DNA of 10,363 nucleotides, taken from Treponema sp. Its GTDB lineage: Bacteria; Spirochaetota; Spirochaetia; Treponematales; Breznakiellaceae. The stretch covers positions 1 to 10,363 of the forward strand of contig JAIROH010000017.1 in the NCBI GenBank assembly GCA_031257595.1. The letters are read 5' to 3'. Below are positions 1 to 6,919 of this stretch, one piece after another. The notes under the pieces are model-generated. The model did not search any database and was not told the DNA's origin. It was given only the letters and a program-made list of their open reading frames with translations. How positions within the stretch are numbered: the stretch's first letter is position 1; the number at the start of each line of letters is the position of its first letter. The position numbers and the translations under genes were made by a program.

Positions 1-236
1 AAAAATGGCGCAACGCCCGTAAAATGCCCCGGCTGATACGGATCTACCGTTCCCCGGATTTGGTGGACGATTCCAAAATACGTTCCATACTGGACGACGC
101 CAAGGCGCAGAACATGGTCCGGGCGGCGGTAATTTCCAGTTCCGGTTTTACCGGTTCCGCCCTGGAATACGCCGAATCCCGCTCTGTGGAGCTGTTCAAC
201 AAAGACAAACTCCAGTCCCTTTTGCGGCAGATATAG
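1..236 (+). CDS. C-terminal end of an Mrr-like restriction-endonuclease-fold protein (partial)
   Basis: The reading frame is open to the left edge (codons from base 3, reading KWRNARKMPRL...), so the ATG at 24 is probably internal and the gene starts outside the window. The visible tail has an AAVISSSGFT-x-SALEYAESRSVELFNKDKL pattern. This matches the end of Mrr_cat-type endonuclease domains, where a strand, a 'sGFT..A...A' helix and a final 'veLid.dkL..ll' segment close the fold. The catalytic D...(E/Q)xK part would lie upstream, so activity cannot be judged. It ends at a TAG six bases before the next gene, consistent with an operon. The family call rests on this short tail only; a non-restriction DNA-binding or membrane-anchored Mrr-like protein is equally possible. 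Confidence 0.6.
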   Translation, partial: KWRNARKMPRLIRIYRSPDLVDDSKIRSILDDAKAQNMVRAAVISSSGFTGSALEYAESRSVELFNKDKLQSLLRQI

Positions 237-242
237 CCGGTA

Positions 243-899
243 ATGAAGATACTCTGCGTTTCAGACCAAATTGATCCGGTTGTTTATTCATCTTCAATTA
301 AAACCCGTTACCGGGACGTGGACATGGTACTCTGTGCCGGCGACCTTCCTCTGGATTACCTTGACTTTATCGTCTCAAGCCTCAACTGTCCCCTGCTCTT
401 TGTGTACGGCAACCACAACCTCGAAGGTTATGAAAATTACGAAAAGCATCCGGGCAATTCGGGGCTTACCCACATGGGTTCCGGAATCAGACGGGAATGC
501 GGTCTTGCCGTCGCCGGTCTCGGCGGGTCGATGTGGTACAACGGCGGGAAAAACCAGTATTCGGAGACGGCGATGTTTTTCAAAATAATCAAGCTTGTTC
601 CGTCGCTCATTATCAACCGGGTCTTTCGGGGACGCTGGCTTGATATACTCCTTACCCACGCTTCGCCACGGGGAATACACGACCGGGAAGATCCCTGCCA
701 CCGGGGTTTTAAATGTTTTCTGTGGTTTATGAAAACCTTTAAACCCCGTTACCTTGTTCACGGCCATATTCATCTTTACGATCTTTCAAGCGTACGAAGT
801 ACCGTATACGGGGAAACCTTGGTAATAAACGCCTACAGCCATTATCTTTTAAGTACGGAAGAAAACCATGCGGGAAACGATAAAAAATCAGGCGGCTGA
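243..899 (+). CDS. Calcineurin-type metallophosphoesterase
   Basis: A 218-residue protein with the order of metal-binding motifs expected for calcineurin-like phosphoesterases: S7-D8, G33-D34, G56-N57-H58, T138-H139 and G174-H175-I176-H177. These enzymes hydrolyse phosphomono- or diesters at a two-metal centre. Motif I reads SDQID, so the usual DxH histidine is missing. The following 'DPVVYS' and the 'CAGDLPLDYLDFIV' block match a bacterial subfamily that, as I remember it, has SDexxPxVYS in motif I, so the change is probably family-typical rather than decay. There is no signal peptide, so it is predicted to be cytosolic. The start is ATG, only six bases after the upstream stop. The 3' end overlaps the next gene by 32 nt, pointing to coupled translation. 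The substrate is unknown. Confidence 0.85.
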   Translation: MKILCVSDQIDPVVYSSSIKTRYRDVDMVLCAGDLPLDYLDFIVSSLNCPLLFVYGNHNLEGYENYEKHPGNSGLTHMGSGIRRECGLAVAGLGGSMWYNGGKNQYSETAMFFKIIKLVPSLIINRVFRGRWLDILLTHASPRGIHDREDPCHRGFKCFLWFMKTFKPRYLVHGHIHLYDLSSVRSTVYGETLVINAYSHYLLSTEENHAGNDKKSGG

Positions 900-1779
900 G
901 AATTTTTCCAGGGCCCGTTCCAAAGAAGTTTTTCAGCGGATCATGTATTTTCTGAACACCGACAGAATCAAGCTGCTTTCACTTAACGACGTAAAGGAAA
1001 TACTCAAACCGAAAAGCGAAACCTATAGAGGAATGCAGGCGGTGCCGATATCGCTCATCGTGGGAAGCGAAGGCCGTTACAGGGATTTCAACAAGTACTT
1101 TCTTCCCAGGTCGGAACACCTGCGGCCCCGCTGGGAACGGGTAGACGAAGCCCGGCTCAGCGACATTACACTGCCGCCGATACAGCTTTATGAAATCGGG
1201 GGAGTGTATTTTGTCAGGGACGGAAACCACCGGGTGTCGGTCGCGAAAACCCAGGGAGTGGAGAATGTCGACGCGGAGGTGATAAGCCTTTCCACGGAAA
1301 TAAGCATAAATCCGTCGATGACCGTAGACGATCTGCGCAAAGCCCTTGTCGTCTATGAAAAAAAGAATTTTTTTGAAAAAACGGAATTTGGAAAAATCAC
1401 CGGCTGCAGCAGCCTTGATTTCACCATGCCCGGCAGCTACGACATAATCTACAATCATATCCTGGTTCACAAATATTTTCTTAACCAGAAACAGTCAGGC
1501 GAAATTCCCTTTGACAGGGCGGTTCTTTCCTGGTTTGACAATGTGTACAGGCCGATTACGGACATCATCACCAAAGAAAACCTCTGCGGGCAGTTTCCGG
1601 GAAGAACCCCGAGCGACCTCTATGTGTGGATCGTCAAACACTGGGATCTGCTGAAAAAAAAATACGGAATACACTACAGCATTCTCGACGCCGTACGGGA
1701 CTTTGGAACCAAATACGGCCGCCGGAATTTTTCCGCCTTGATTCTATCCCTTGCAAAAGGTATCTTTGGGAAGAGGTAA
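868..1779 (+). CDS. ParB/sulfiredoxin-fold (ParB-like nuclease domain) protein
   Basis: 303 residues. The central part (about 58-140) holds VPISLIVGSEGRYRDF, LPPIQLYEIGGVYFVRDGNH and RVSVAKTQG, the signature of a ParB/Srx-like domain with the D118-G-N-H-R core. In this fold the core binds a nucleotide or acts as a nuclease-like centre. The 'sVGRYrDFd..FLP....reRWerVd' block is typical of a conserved group usually annotated as a ParB-like or regulatory protein; it is not a chromosome-partition ParB, since no helix-turn-helix region of that type is evident. The C-terminal part (about 220-303) is unassigned but has FPGRTPSDLYVWIVKHWD. The ATG at 868 is preceded by GGAAG at good spacing. It overlaps the phosphoesterase by 32 nt and is followed by pdxY, so the three are likely co-transcribed. 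The biological role is unknown. Confidence 0.8.
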   Translation: MRETIKNQAAENFSRARSKEVFQRIMYFLNTDRIKLLSLNDVKEILKPKSETYRGMQAVPISLIVGSEGRYRDFNKYFLPRSEHLRPRWERVDEARLSDITLPPIQLYEIGGVYFVRDGNHRVSVAKTQGVENVDAEVISLSTEISINPSMTVDDLRKALVVYEKKNFFEKTEFGKITGCSSLDFTMPGSYDIIYNHILVHKYFLNQKQSGEIPFDRAVLSWFDNVYRPITDIITKENLCGQFPGRTPSDLYVWIVKHWDLLKKKYGIHYSILDAVRDFGTKYGRRNFSALILSLAKGIFGKR

Positions 1780-1783
1780 TGTA

Positions 1784-2749
1784 ATGGCTGTACTTTCAAT
1801 ACAATCCCATGTCGCATACGGACACGCCGGAAACAGCGCCGCGGTTTTTCCCCTTCAGCGCCTGGGCCGGGAGGTCTGGGCGGTACATACGGTTGAATTC
1901 TCAAACCACACGGGTTACAAGGCATGGCGAGGCAAGGTGCTTGGCGCTTCGCTGGTAAAAGAAATTGTCCTTGGACTGGAAGAGCGGGGAATTCTGGAAA
2001 ACTGCGAGGCGGTGCTTTCCGGCTATTTGGGAGACGCTTCCATAGGCAGGGCCATTCTCGGCGCGGTAAAGCGGGTGCGTTCCGCGGCGCCGAATGCCCT
2101 CTACTGCTGCGATCCCGTCATGGGAGACGTGGGCAGGGGGTTTTACGTAAGCCCCGACATTCCCGACATGTTCAGGCGTGAAGTGGTTCCCCTGGCGGAT
2201 ATTATTACCCCGAACCAGTTTGAGCTTGAAGCCCTTACGGGAATCAAAACCGCGGATCTTGACGGCGCGGTCAAGGCGATAGAGGCCCTCCATAAAGCGG
2301 GGCCGAAAGTGGTATTGGTAACCAGTTACCGGCGGGGCCAGGTCTCAGGCGCCCTTGACGGTTCAGAGGATTCCTCCGCCGCGGAAACCACGGATCCCGC
2401 CGGAGACAAAACCGCCGTTAAAAAAGGAACCCCGGTTTCCGCCGGGACTCAAAGCAATGAAATTGAAATGCTTGTTTCAAACGGCAGGGAAATCTACAGT
2501 GTGCGTACCCCGGAGCTGTACTTTGAAGGTCTTTCGATGATGGCGGGTTCCGGCGATCTTACCACGGCGGTATTTCTTTCCCGCTACCTTGAAACCGGGG
2601 ATATATGCCGTACCCTGGAACTGACCGCGTCGTCGGTTTACGGCATCATAGAGGCAACTCACGCGGCGCAAAGCCGGGAAATCGTTATTGTCGCCGCCCA
2701 GGAAGAACTGGTTCACCCTTCCCGGAATTTTACGGCGGAAAAGCTTTAG
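1784..2749 (+). CDS. pdxY: Pyridoxal kinase PdxY
   Basis: ATP-dependent kinase that phosphorylates pyridoxal to PLP in vitamin B6 salvage; cytosolic, ribokinase-like fold. It opens with SIQSHVAYGHAGNSAAVFP, then VEFSNHTGY, LSGYLG, CDPVMGD, TPNQFELEALTG, and the phosphate-binding/catalytic G255-S-G-D258 loop. It ends NFTAEKL, as in E. coli PdxY (FSATKL). The start chosen is ATG 1784, with a strong GGGAAGAGG at 1768-1776 and 7-nt spacing; a TTG at 1751 is less likely. At 321 aa it exceeds the usual size of about 290. The excess is a low-complexity stretch (about residues 186-225, rich in S, T, G, D, K) between the VLVTS strand and the EIEMLVSNG strand. This is a surface position, so the enzyme is probably active. 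It begins four bases after the upstream gene's stop, as the last gene of the plus-strand run. Confidence 0.93.
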   Translation: MAVLSIQSHVAYGHAGNSAAVFPLQRLGREVWAVHTVEFSNHTGYKAWRGKVLGASLVKEIVLGLEERGILENCEAVLSGYLGDASIGRAILGAVKRVRSAAPNALYCCDPVMGDVGRGFYVSPDIPDMFRREVVPLADIITPNQFELEALTGIKTADLDGAVKAIEALHKAGPKVVLVTSYRRGQVSGALDGSEDSSAAETTDPAGDKTAVKKGTPVSAGTQSNEIEMLVSNGREIYSVRTPELYFEGLSMMAGSGDLTTAVFLSRYLETGDICRTLELTASSVYGIIEATHAAQSREIVIVAAQEELVHPSRNFTAEKL

Positions 2750-3111
2750 TGTTCTGTCCAAAACGTGTTTTAATAGAACCGTATTTTGTAGGTAAAAGCT
2801 TACTTTTGCAATGTTGGCTAATGCAAAGGATAAATATTGTTAAGCCCCTGCGCCGCGGGGCATTTGGCAGGCACACTTACAAAAAAGTATCGTGGGGTGG
2901 CGGCGCAATGTGCTTTCAGCACATTGCAGCGGAGTTTTGCCTATGGCAAAACTCCTCCGTGCATTACCTGAAGTTTCCGCAAAGCGGAAACTCCGCCGCA
3001 ATCCGGCGTAGCCGGATTGCGCAGCGCTCCGGACTTGTTCCGGGGCGGGTTTTTGCGGACAGGCCCCCCGGCTTTTTTGTGTGCCTGCCTCGATAATCAA
3101 CGGTGCAGGGG
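2748..3111 (+). repeat. Structured dispersed element, copy A (candidate ncRNA)
   Basis: This fills the gap of about 370 bases after pdxY and is homologous to 8544-8805. The blocks shared in order are AGTGTTCTGT, a CCGTATT block, TAAAA...TACT, TTGGCTAA..AAAG...ATATTGT, then GGCAGGCACAC-ttac-AAAAAAGTATCG, GGGGTGGC, CCGGACTTGT, CGGGTTTTTGCGGACAGG, CTTTTTTGTGTGCCTGCC and CGATAATCA. Predicted pairing is an outer stem 2845-2855 with 3101-3111 (11 bp, one G-T), an inner stem 2866-2876 with 3079-3089 (11 bp, perfect), a seven-bp A/T stem 2881-2887 with 3072-3078, then a hairpin-rich core. The orientation of any transcript is not settled; plus is assigned because both copies share it and follow a plus gene. 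No protein coding is apparent. It could be a structured RNA family or a non-autonomous, MITE-like palindromic element; I could not assign it to a known Rfam family. Confidence 0.75.
2905..3020. repeat. Array of four short hairpins with 3-nt loops inside copy A
   Basis: Four perfect palindromes follow one another: 2905-2927 (10-bp arms GCAATGTGCT, loop TTC), 2931-2955 (11-bp arms GGAGTTTTGCC, loop TAT), 2972-2992 (9-bp arms AGTTTCCGC, loop AAA) and 2998-3020 (10-bp arms GCAATCCGGC, loop GTA). The outer half of the arms recurs (GCAAT in the first and fourth; GGAGTTT/AAACTCC in the second and third) while the inner half differs. The array is absent from copy B, where a simple CCGGACTTGTCCGG hairpin stands in its place. 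It therefore looks like a variable insertion at the tip of the larger element. Confidence 0.85.
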
Positions 3112-3123
3112 GATTAGCCTTTT

Positions 3124-4098
3124 ATGCGATTTGATTTGGACAAAGTGCCGGCCATGCACGCGCTGTTCCATCAAGCGCCCTATACCCGCTTTATGGAATT
3201 TATTGCGCAAGACGCCGACCGCCGTTCCGTACTTTGTTCAACACTTGAAGAAACGGGTCTTGATTTCGCGGAAATTACCCTGGGAAAAAACAGGCACATC
3301 GCCGTTTTTCCCCAGGGAAAGAAGGCGGCTTTTTCCGGAACGGTTCTTACCGCCCACTACGACAGGGCCGAAGGCAGCCCCGGCGCCAATGACAACGGCG
3401 CCGCGGTATTCATGCTCGTTGACGCCGCGATGGGTTTTCACAAGGCCAAAAATGAAAACGGAAACGAATCGCCGCCGGTTATTTTTTTTACCGATAAAGA
3501 AGAGTTAAAAACGGGCGAAACGCTGGAAGAACAGGGCGCCTATGCCCTGGCTTTTTACCTTAAAGAAAACCGCCTTGACGGAAAAATTTTTACATTTGAC
3601 GCCTGCGGATCGGGGGATACGCTGATCATCTCCACGGCGGCGGACACCCTGATGCGGGACGCCGCCGGTTCCCGTACCGCGGCGTTCCGCCGGCGCGTAC
3701 GGGAACTCAGGACAACGGCTCTGGAAGCGGCCAGGGCCGCGGCCATCAAAAAAGTCCTCCTCCTGCCCACGCCGTTTTCCGACGACGCGGGCTTTTTCAG
3801 GGCGGGACTCTGCGCCCAGACGATCACCGTTCTTCCCGCCGGGGAAGCGGCGGCCTTTTCCGCCCTGGTTCGCAGGCAGGGCGGCTTCATGCAAAACGGC
3901 GGCGCCGAACAAATCGCCGGCGGCGGACAAAGCGGCGCCGCCCGGTCGCTGCTTTCAAGCGCCGTTCCCCCGCCCGGGGACAGGCGGCTTATCCCCGAAA
4001 CATGGCGAAGCCTTAACGGCCCCGGCGACAGCCATATCCGGCTGACGACGGAACACTGGAAAAAAATCGTAGCGTTTGCCGGGGCGCTGGGGCGATAG
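3124..4098 (+). CDS. M28-family zinc peptidase (aminopeptidase-like)
   Basis: 324 residues with the M28 di-zinc pattern: TAHYD (H78, D80), GANDNGAAV (D90 bridging), DKEEL (E126/E127, catalytic base and ligand), FTFDACGSGD (D159), and a late GPGDSHIRLT with H304 as likely last ligand. M28 enzymes remove N-terminal residues from peptides or act on related amide substrates; the exact substrate is unknown. There is no signal peptide or membrane segment, so it is probably cytosolic. The ATG is preceded by AGGGGG at 3107-3112 with rather long spacing (11 nt). That site overlaps the 3' strand of the outer stem of the structured element upstream. The stretch around 240-285 is rich in Ala, Gly and Gln and may be a loop. 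It ends 32 nt before a convergent gene. Confidence 0.8.
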   Translation: MRFDLDKVPAMHALFHQAPYTRFMEFIAQDADRRSVLCSTLEETGLDFAEITLGKNRHIAVFPQGKKAAFSGTVLTAHYDRAEGSPGANDNGAAVFMLVDAAMGFHKAKNENGNESPPVIFFTDKEELKTGETLEEQGAYALAFYLKENRLDGKIFTFDACGSGDTLIISTAADTLMRDAAGSRTAAFRRRVRELRTTALEAARAAAIKKVLLLPTPFSDDAGFFRAGLCAQTITVLPAGEAAAFSALVRRQGGFMQNGGAEQIAGGGQSGAARSLLSSAVPPPGDRRLIPETWRSLNGPGDSHIRLTTEHWKKIVAFAGALGR

Positions 4099-4130
4099 TA
4101 GGCTGACAAAAGCAAAAACGGCGGGGAGGG

Positions 4131-4556
4131 TTACCATTCCCTTACATGGTACTTGCCTTCCGGTTTAATGATGTTAAACGTGTCGCCCGAAGGTACCACC
4201 ACAAAAAAACCCGCCTTTAAGGCATAGTTCTTTACCGAATCGCCGGTAACTACCCCCGCGACTGCTCCCAAATATTTCCGGTTGTCTTTGTGCAAATCGG
4301 CGTATTTCCGCAGTTTTTCCATACGTTTTACATGATCGTCTACGTCTTTTGTGGTCGGAGTGGCTTTAATCTCCACAATCATGACTTTGTCGCCGTTTTG
4401 TAAAAAAGCGTCAACCTCTACAAAGATTTTGTTTTTCTCGTCTTTTATTTCCGTGTTTTTATGGGCAACTTCAAACGTAAAATCAAGATCCTTGAATTTA
4501 GCCAAAAGATTGGGCACGACCATGTGTTCTACCATGTCCCCGAACCTGTTTGTCAA
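4131..4556 (-). CDS. PD-(D/E)XK nuclease-fold protein (DUF3782-like), probably 5'-truncated
   Basis: 141 residues from a TTG start. The core FVEVDAFLQNGDKVMIVEIKA gives D49 and E62-I-K64, the PD-(D/E)XK catalytic arrangement, followed by the HVKRMEKLRKYADLH helix and the family-like end PSGDTFNI...REW. Relatives usually carry an N-terminal coiled coil of repeated 'ETDKQIKE' heptads before LTNRFGDMVE. Here the frame upstream of the TTG still reads ETGQQIKETDKKVGEL before meeting a TAG at 4604-4602, with no ATG, GTG or other TTG between. The coding similarity thus extends beyond the only standard start, which suggests loss of the 5' part. It may be a shortened but expressed protein, or a decaying gene. 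No good Shine-Dalgarno precedes the TTG. Function is unknown; DNA cleavage is only inferred from the fold. Confidence 0.65.
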   Translation of the reverse strand: MTNRFGDMVEHMVVPNLLAKFKDLDFTFEVAHKNTEIKDEKNKIFVEVDAFLQNGDKVMIVEIKATPTTKDVDDHVKRMEKLRKYADLHKDNRKYLGAVAGVVTGDSVKNYALKAGFFVVVPSGDTFNIIKPEGKYHVREW

Positions 4557-4611
4557 TTCACCGACCTTTTTATCGGTCTCTTTTATTTGCTGACCTGTTT
4601 CCTATATACCT

Positions 4612-4640
4612 ATTATATACTGCATTTTGTCCGGTAACGG
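4612..4640 (-). promoter_or_regulatory. Possible promoter for the PD-(D/E)XK gene
   Basis: On the minus strand there is a perfect TATAAT (4617-4612) about 55 nt before the TTG start, but the region 17 nt upstream of it (CCGTTA) is a poor -35. The A/T-rich stretch stands out from its surroundings. It is a weak call. Confidence 0.3.
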
Positions 4641-4653
4641 AAAGCGCGACGGC

Positions 4654-5208
4654 TCACGCTTCTTTTACCAGGTAGCCGGTTATTTCGCCGATAAACAGCC
4701 GGTGATAATCCTTTAGTGGATAATGAAGCGTGTCGATACCCGGATCCAGAAAACGGGACGGATCAAAGTCGTGGGTGTAGAGTTTGCGGCACACGATGAC
4801 TTCTTTTGCTTCCGTAAAGCCGATGGCGCCGTTGGGGAATACAATCGGGCTAAGTTCCGCTTTGGCGGCCTTATCGGTGTCCCGGCCGGAATCCGCCCCG
4901 CAGATGTTCAGGGCCTGGCGAAAGGCGGGGCCAAAAAACGAAAGGCTGAAGATCCCGGAAGCGTTGACAAAACCCAGCGTATGACGGGTTTTTCTGATAT
5001 AAATCTGGGCTATGTTTTTTTGCCACAATACGCCAAGGCAGCCCCAGGAAGCGGTCATCGTGTTCCAGGCGCCCTTGTCGGAAGAAACGTCTCCGGCGCT
5101 TATCAGCATCCAGTCCGCTCCTATCCGCGCAAACGGACTGCCGGGAAATTCCTCTATCCGTTTGCTTTTCCATTCATCGCCTGCCGGAATTACTTCTTTC
5201 TGTCTCAT
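4654..5208 (-). CDS. Flavin reductase-like domain protein (flavoredoxin type)
   Basis: 184 residues with the FMN-binding split-barrel pattern of the flavin reductase-like family: DWMLISAGD, then WNTMTASWGCLGVLWQKNIAQIYIRKTRHTLGF, where T50-M-T-A-S-W contacts FMN in relatives, and a later SGIFSLSFF strand. Such proteins bind FMN and pass electrons to partner flavoproteins or reduce small substrates. The partner is not evident here. The ATG at 5208-5206 has an excellent AGGAGGG (5221-5215) with 6-nt spacing. It lies 85 nt downstream of pgi on the same strand, with a perfect palindrome between them, so it may be read through from pgi or have its own unseen promoter. The cysteines at 57, 103 and 140 are not arranged as a known cofactor site. 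Confidence 0.85.
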   Translation of the reverse strand: MRQKEVIPAGDEWKSKRIEEFPGSPFARIGADWMLISAGDVSSDKGAWNTMTASWGCLGVLWQKNIAQIYIRKTRHTLGFVNASGIFSLSFFGPAFRQALNICGADSGRDTDKAAKAELSPIVFPNGAIGFTEAKEVIVCRKLYTHDFDPSRFLDPGIDTLHYPLKDYHRLFIGEITGYLVKEA

Positions 5209-5232
5209 TTTTTACCCTCCTGTTGTCTTGTT

Positions 5233-5272
5233 TGAAGTGTTCCCAAAAACTTTAGTTTTTGGGAACACTTCA
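5233..5272. repeat. Perfect 19-bp palindrome between pgi and the flavin reductase gene
   Basis: Arms TGAAGTGTTCCCAAAAACT and its exact reverse complement are separated by only TT. It lies 21 nt after the pgi stop on the minus strand. No T-tract follows on either strand, so it is not a textbook terminator, though it could stabilise the pgi mRNA 3' end or dampen read-through. Its core is shared with the palindrome at 6920-6950. Confidence 0.9.
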
Positions 5273-5293
5273 GCTGCATTTCGTATGTCCGCT

Positions 5294-6877
5294 TTACAAG
5301 CCGAGCAGTTTACCGTACTCGTCCAGGGCGCTGTCGCCGGTTCCGCCGCCGGAAACGCCGGAAAGCACTTTTTTGGTCAGTATTTTGCCAAGCTGAACCC
5401 CTTCCTGATCAAAACTGTTGAGGTTCCACACAAAACCCTGAAACATCACTTTGTTTTCAAAATGAGCCAGGAGGCTTCCCAGGGCCGCGGGGCCAAGCTG
5501 TTTTCCGTGGATGAGGCTTGAAGGTCTTCCTCCGGGGAAATACTTGTTCCGGTTTGGATCGTCTTTACCTTTGGCAAAGGCGACTATCTGGGCGGCAAGG
5601 TTCGCGTTAAGTTTGGTTTGGCTTACCGAACCCTCCACTTCCACATCATCGTTCCGCTGGCTTTCGGTAAAGCCCGCGAACTGGAGCGGAACGATGTCCG
5701 TGCCCTGGTGGAGCAGTTGGTAAAACGAATGCTGGCCGTTGGTTCCCGGCTCGCCGAAAACCACGGGCCCTGTGGCATAAGCTACCGGTTCGCCGTTCCG
5801 GTTAACCTGTTTGCCGTTGGATTCCATATCAAGCTGCTGAAGGTGGGCCGGAAAACGGGAAAGGGCTTGGCTGTAGGGTAGCACCGCCGTGGCGGGATAG
5901 CCCAAAAAGTTTCGTTCCCATACGCCGAGCAGGGCGTCGAGCAGGGCGGCGTTTTTTGCAATGTCCGTTTCGAGGGCAAGTTTGTCGGCCTCGTGGGCGC
6001 CGGAAAGAAATTCTTTGAAGGTTTCCGGACCAAAGGCCAGGGACAGGATTACGCCCCCAACCGCGGAAGAAGACGAATAACGGCCGCCGATAAAATCGTC
6101 TATATAGAAAGAGTCAAGGTACGCGGGATTATGGGCCAGGGGACTTGTTTCGCTGGTAACGGCGACAATATGCCTGCCCGGATCAAGTCCCGCCTTTTTA
6201 AGCTTGCCTTTGACAAAAAGTTCATTGGCCAGGGTTTCCTGGGTTGTGCCGCTTTTGGACACAAGAACGAATACCGTTTCTTCCATATTGAGACCCGCCG
6301 TAACGGCCGAAGCGTCATCCGGATCCACATTGGAAATAAAGGCGGCGTCGAGCTTTTTCTTTTTCCGCGCTGCGGCCCAGTTATCAAGGGCCAGATACAA
6401 AGCCCGGGGACCGAGGTCCGATCCGCCGATGCCTATCTGAACCACATGTTTGAAGGCCTTTCCCGAGGCGCCCGCGATTTTCCCTGAACGGACGTTTTCC
6501 GCAAAGGCGGAAAAACGCCCCAGCTCGGCACGGTAAAATTCTCCCAGATCCCTGCCGTTGTGAACGACCGCCTTACCCAACTGCCCCCGAAGGAGATGGT
6601 GAAGCACCTTGCGGCCTTCGCCGGTATTCATCGTCTCTCCGTTTAAAAGGGCCTTGTATTTGTCGACAAGTTCCTGCTCACCGGCAAGGGCCGCAAGGGC
6701 GGCGATTACCTCGCTGTTCGCGGCCTTGGCGGCCCAATTGTAGGAAAGTCCGCCCGCCATGGGAACCGAGCAGGAACGAACACGGGCGGCGTCCAGACTG
6801 TCGTAGACAATTTTTTTTTCTTTCAATGAAAGGATTTTTTTATAGCTTTCGGTTTTATCAAGATTGGTATAATTCAT
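5294..6877 (-). CDS. pgi: Glucose-6-phosphate isomerase
   Basis: Interconverts glucose 6-phosphate and fructose 6-phosphate in glycolysis and gluconeogenesis; cytosolic. The 527-residue length fits the long (eukaryote/E. coli-like) form. Visible signatures are GIGGSDLG (149-156), the phosphate-binding SKSGTTQET (207-215), GGRYSSSSAVG (264-274), QLDMESNGK with E352 as the expected base, GEPGTNGQHSFYQLLHQGTD with H383, and the C-terminal NSFDQEGVQLGK with K498. All key catalytic residues are present. The ATG at 6877-6875 is preceded by AAGGAG with 5-nt spacing. A sigma70-like promoter lies at 6991-6963, and a palindrome falls in the 5' leader. It is transcribed divergently from the HPt/HD-GYP operon. 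Confidence 0.97.
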   Translation of the reverse strand: MNYTNLDKTESYKKILSLKEKKIVYDSLDAARVRSCSVPMAGGLSYNWAAKAANSEVIAALAALAGEQELVDKYKALLNGETMNTGEGRKVLHHLLRGQLGKAVVHNGRDLGEFYRAELGRFSAFAENVRSGKIAGASGKAFKHVVQIGIGGSDLGPRALYLALDNWAAARKKKKLDAAFISNVDPDDASAVTAGLNMEETVFVLVSKSGTTQETLANELFVKGKLKKAGLDPGRHIVAVTSETSPLAHNPAYLDSFYIDDFIGGRYSSSSAVGGVILSLAFGPETFKEFLSGAHEADKLALETDIAKNAALLDALLGVWERNFLGYPATAVLPYSQALSRFPAHLQQLDMESNGKQVNRNGEPVAYATGPVVFGEPGTNGQHSFYQLLHQGTDIVPLQFAGFTESQRNDDVEVEGSVSQTKLNANLAAQIVAFAKGKDDPNRNKYFPGGRPSSLIHGKQLGPAALGSLLAHFENKVMFQGFVWNLNSFDQEGVQLGKILTKKVLSGVSGGGTGDSALDEYGKLLGL

Positions 6878-6919
6878 TTTTTCTCCTTGCGTTTTTTACC
6901 GCCGCTTTTTTAAAATGAG

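Noticed and set aside
243..272. Loss of the DxH histidine as a sign of a dead phosphoesterase
   Set aside because: The other motifs are intact and the SDxxDPxVYS form appears to be typical of the subfamily.
2905..3020. CRISPR array
   Set aside because: The units are adjacent palindromes of varying sequence, not identical direct repeats with unique spacers, and no cas genes are present.
2605..3096. Long open frame on plus (163 codons) and antisense frame 3100-2840 across copy A
   Set aside because: They run through pdxY in another frame and through the hairpin array. The translations look like palindromic GC-rich DNA, with no Shine-Dalgarno and no family similarity.
5233..5272. Rho-independent terminator for pgi
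   Set aside because: The hairpin is strong, but no T-tract follows on the minus strand (AACAAGACAAC), so I list it as a palindrome only.
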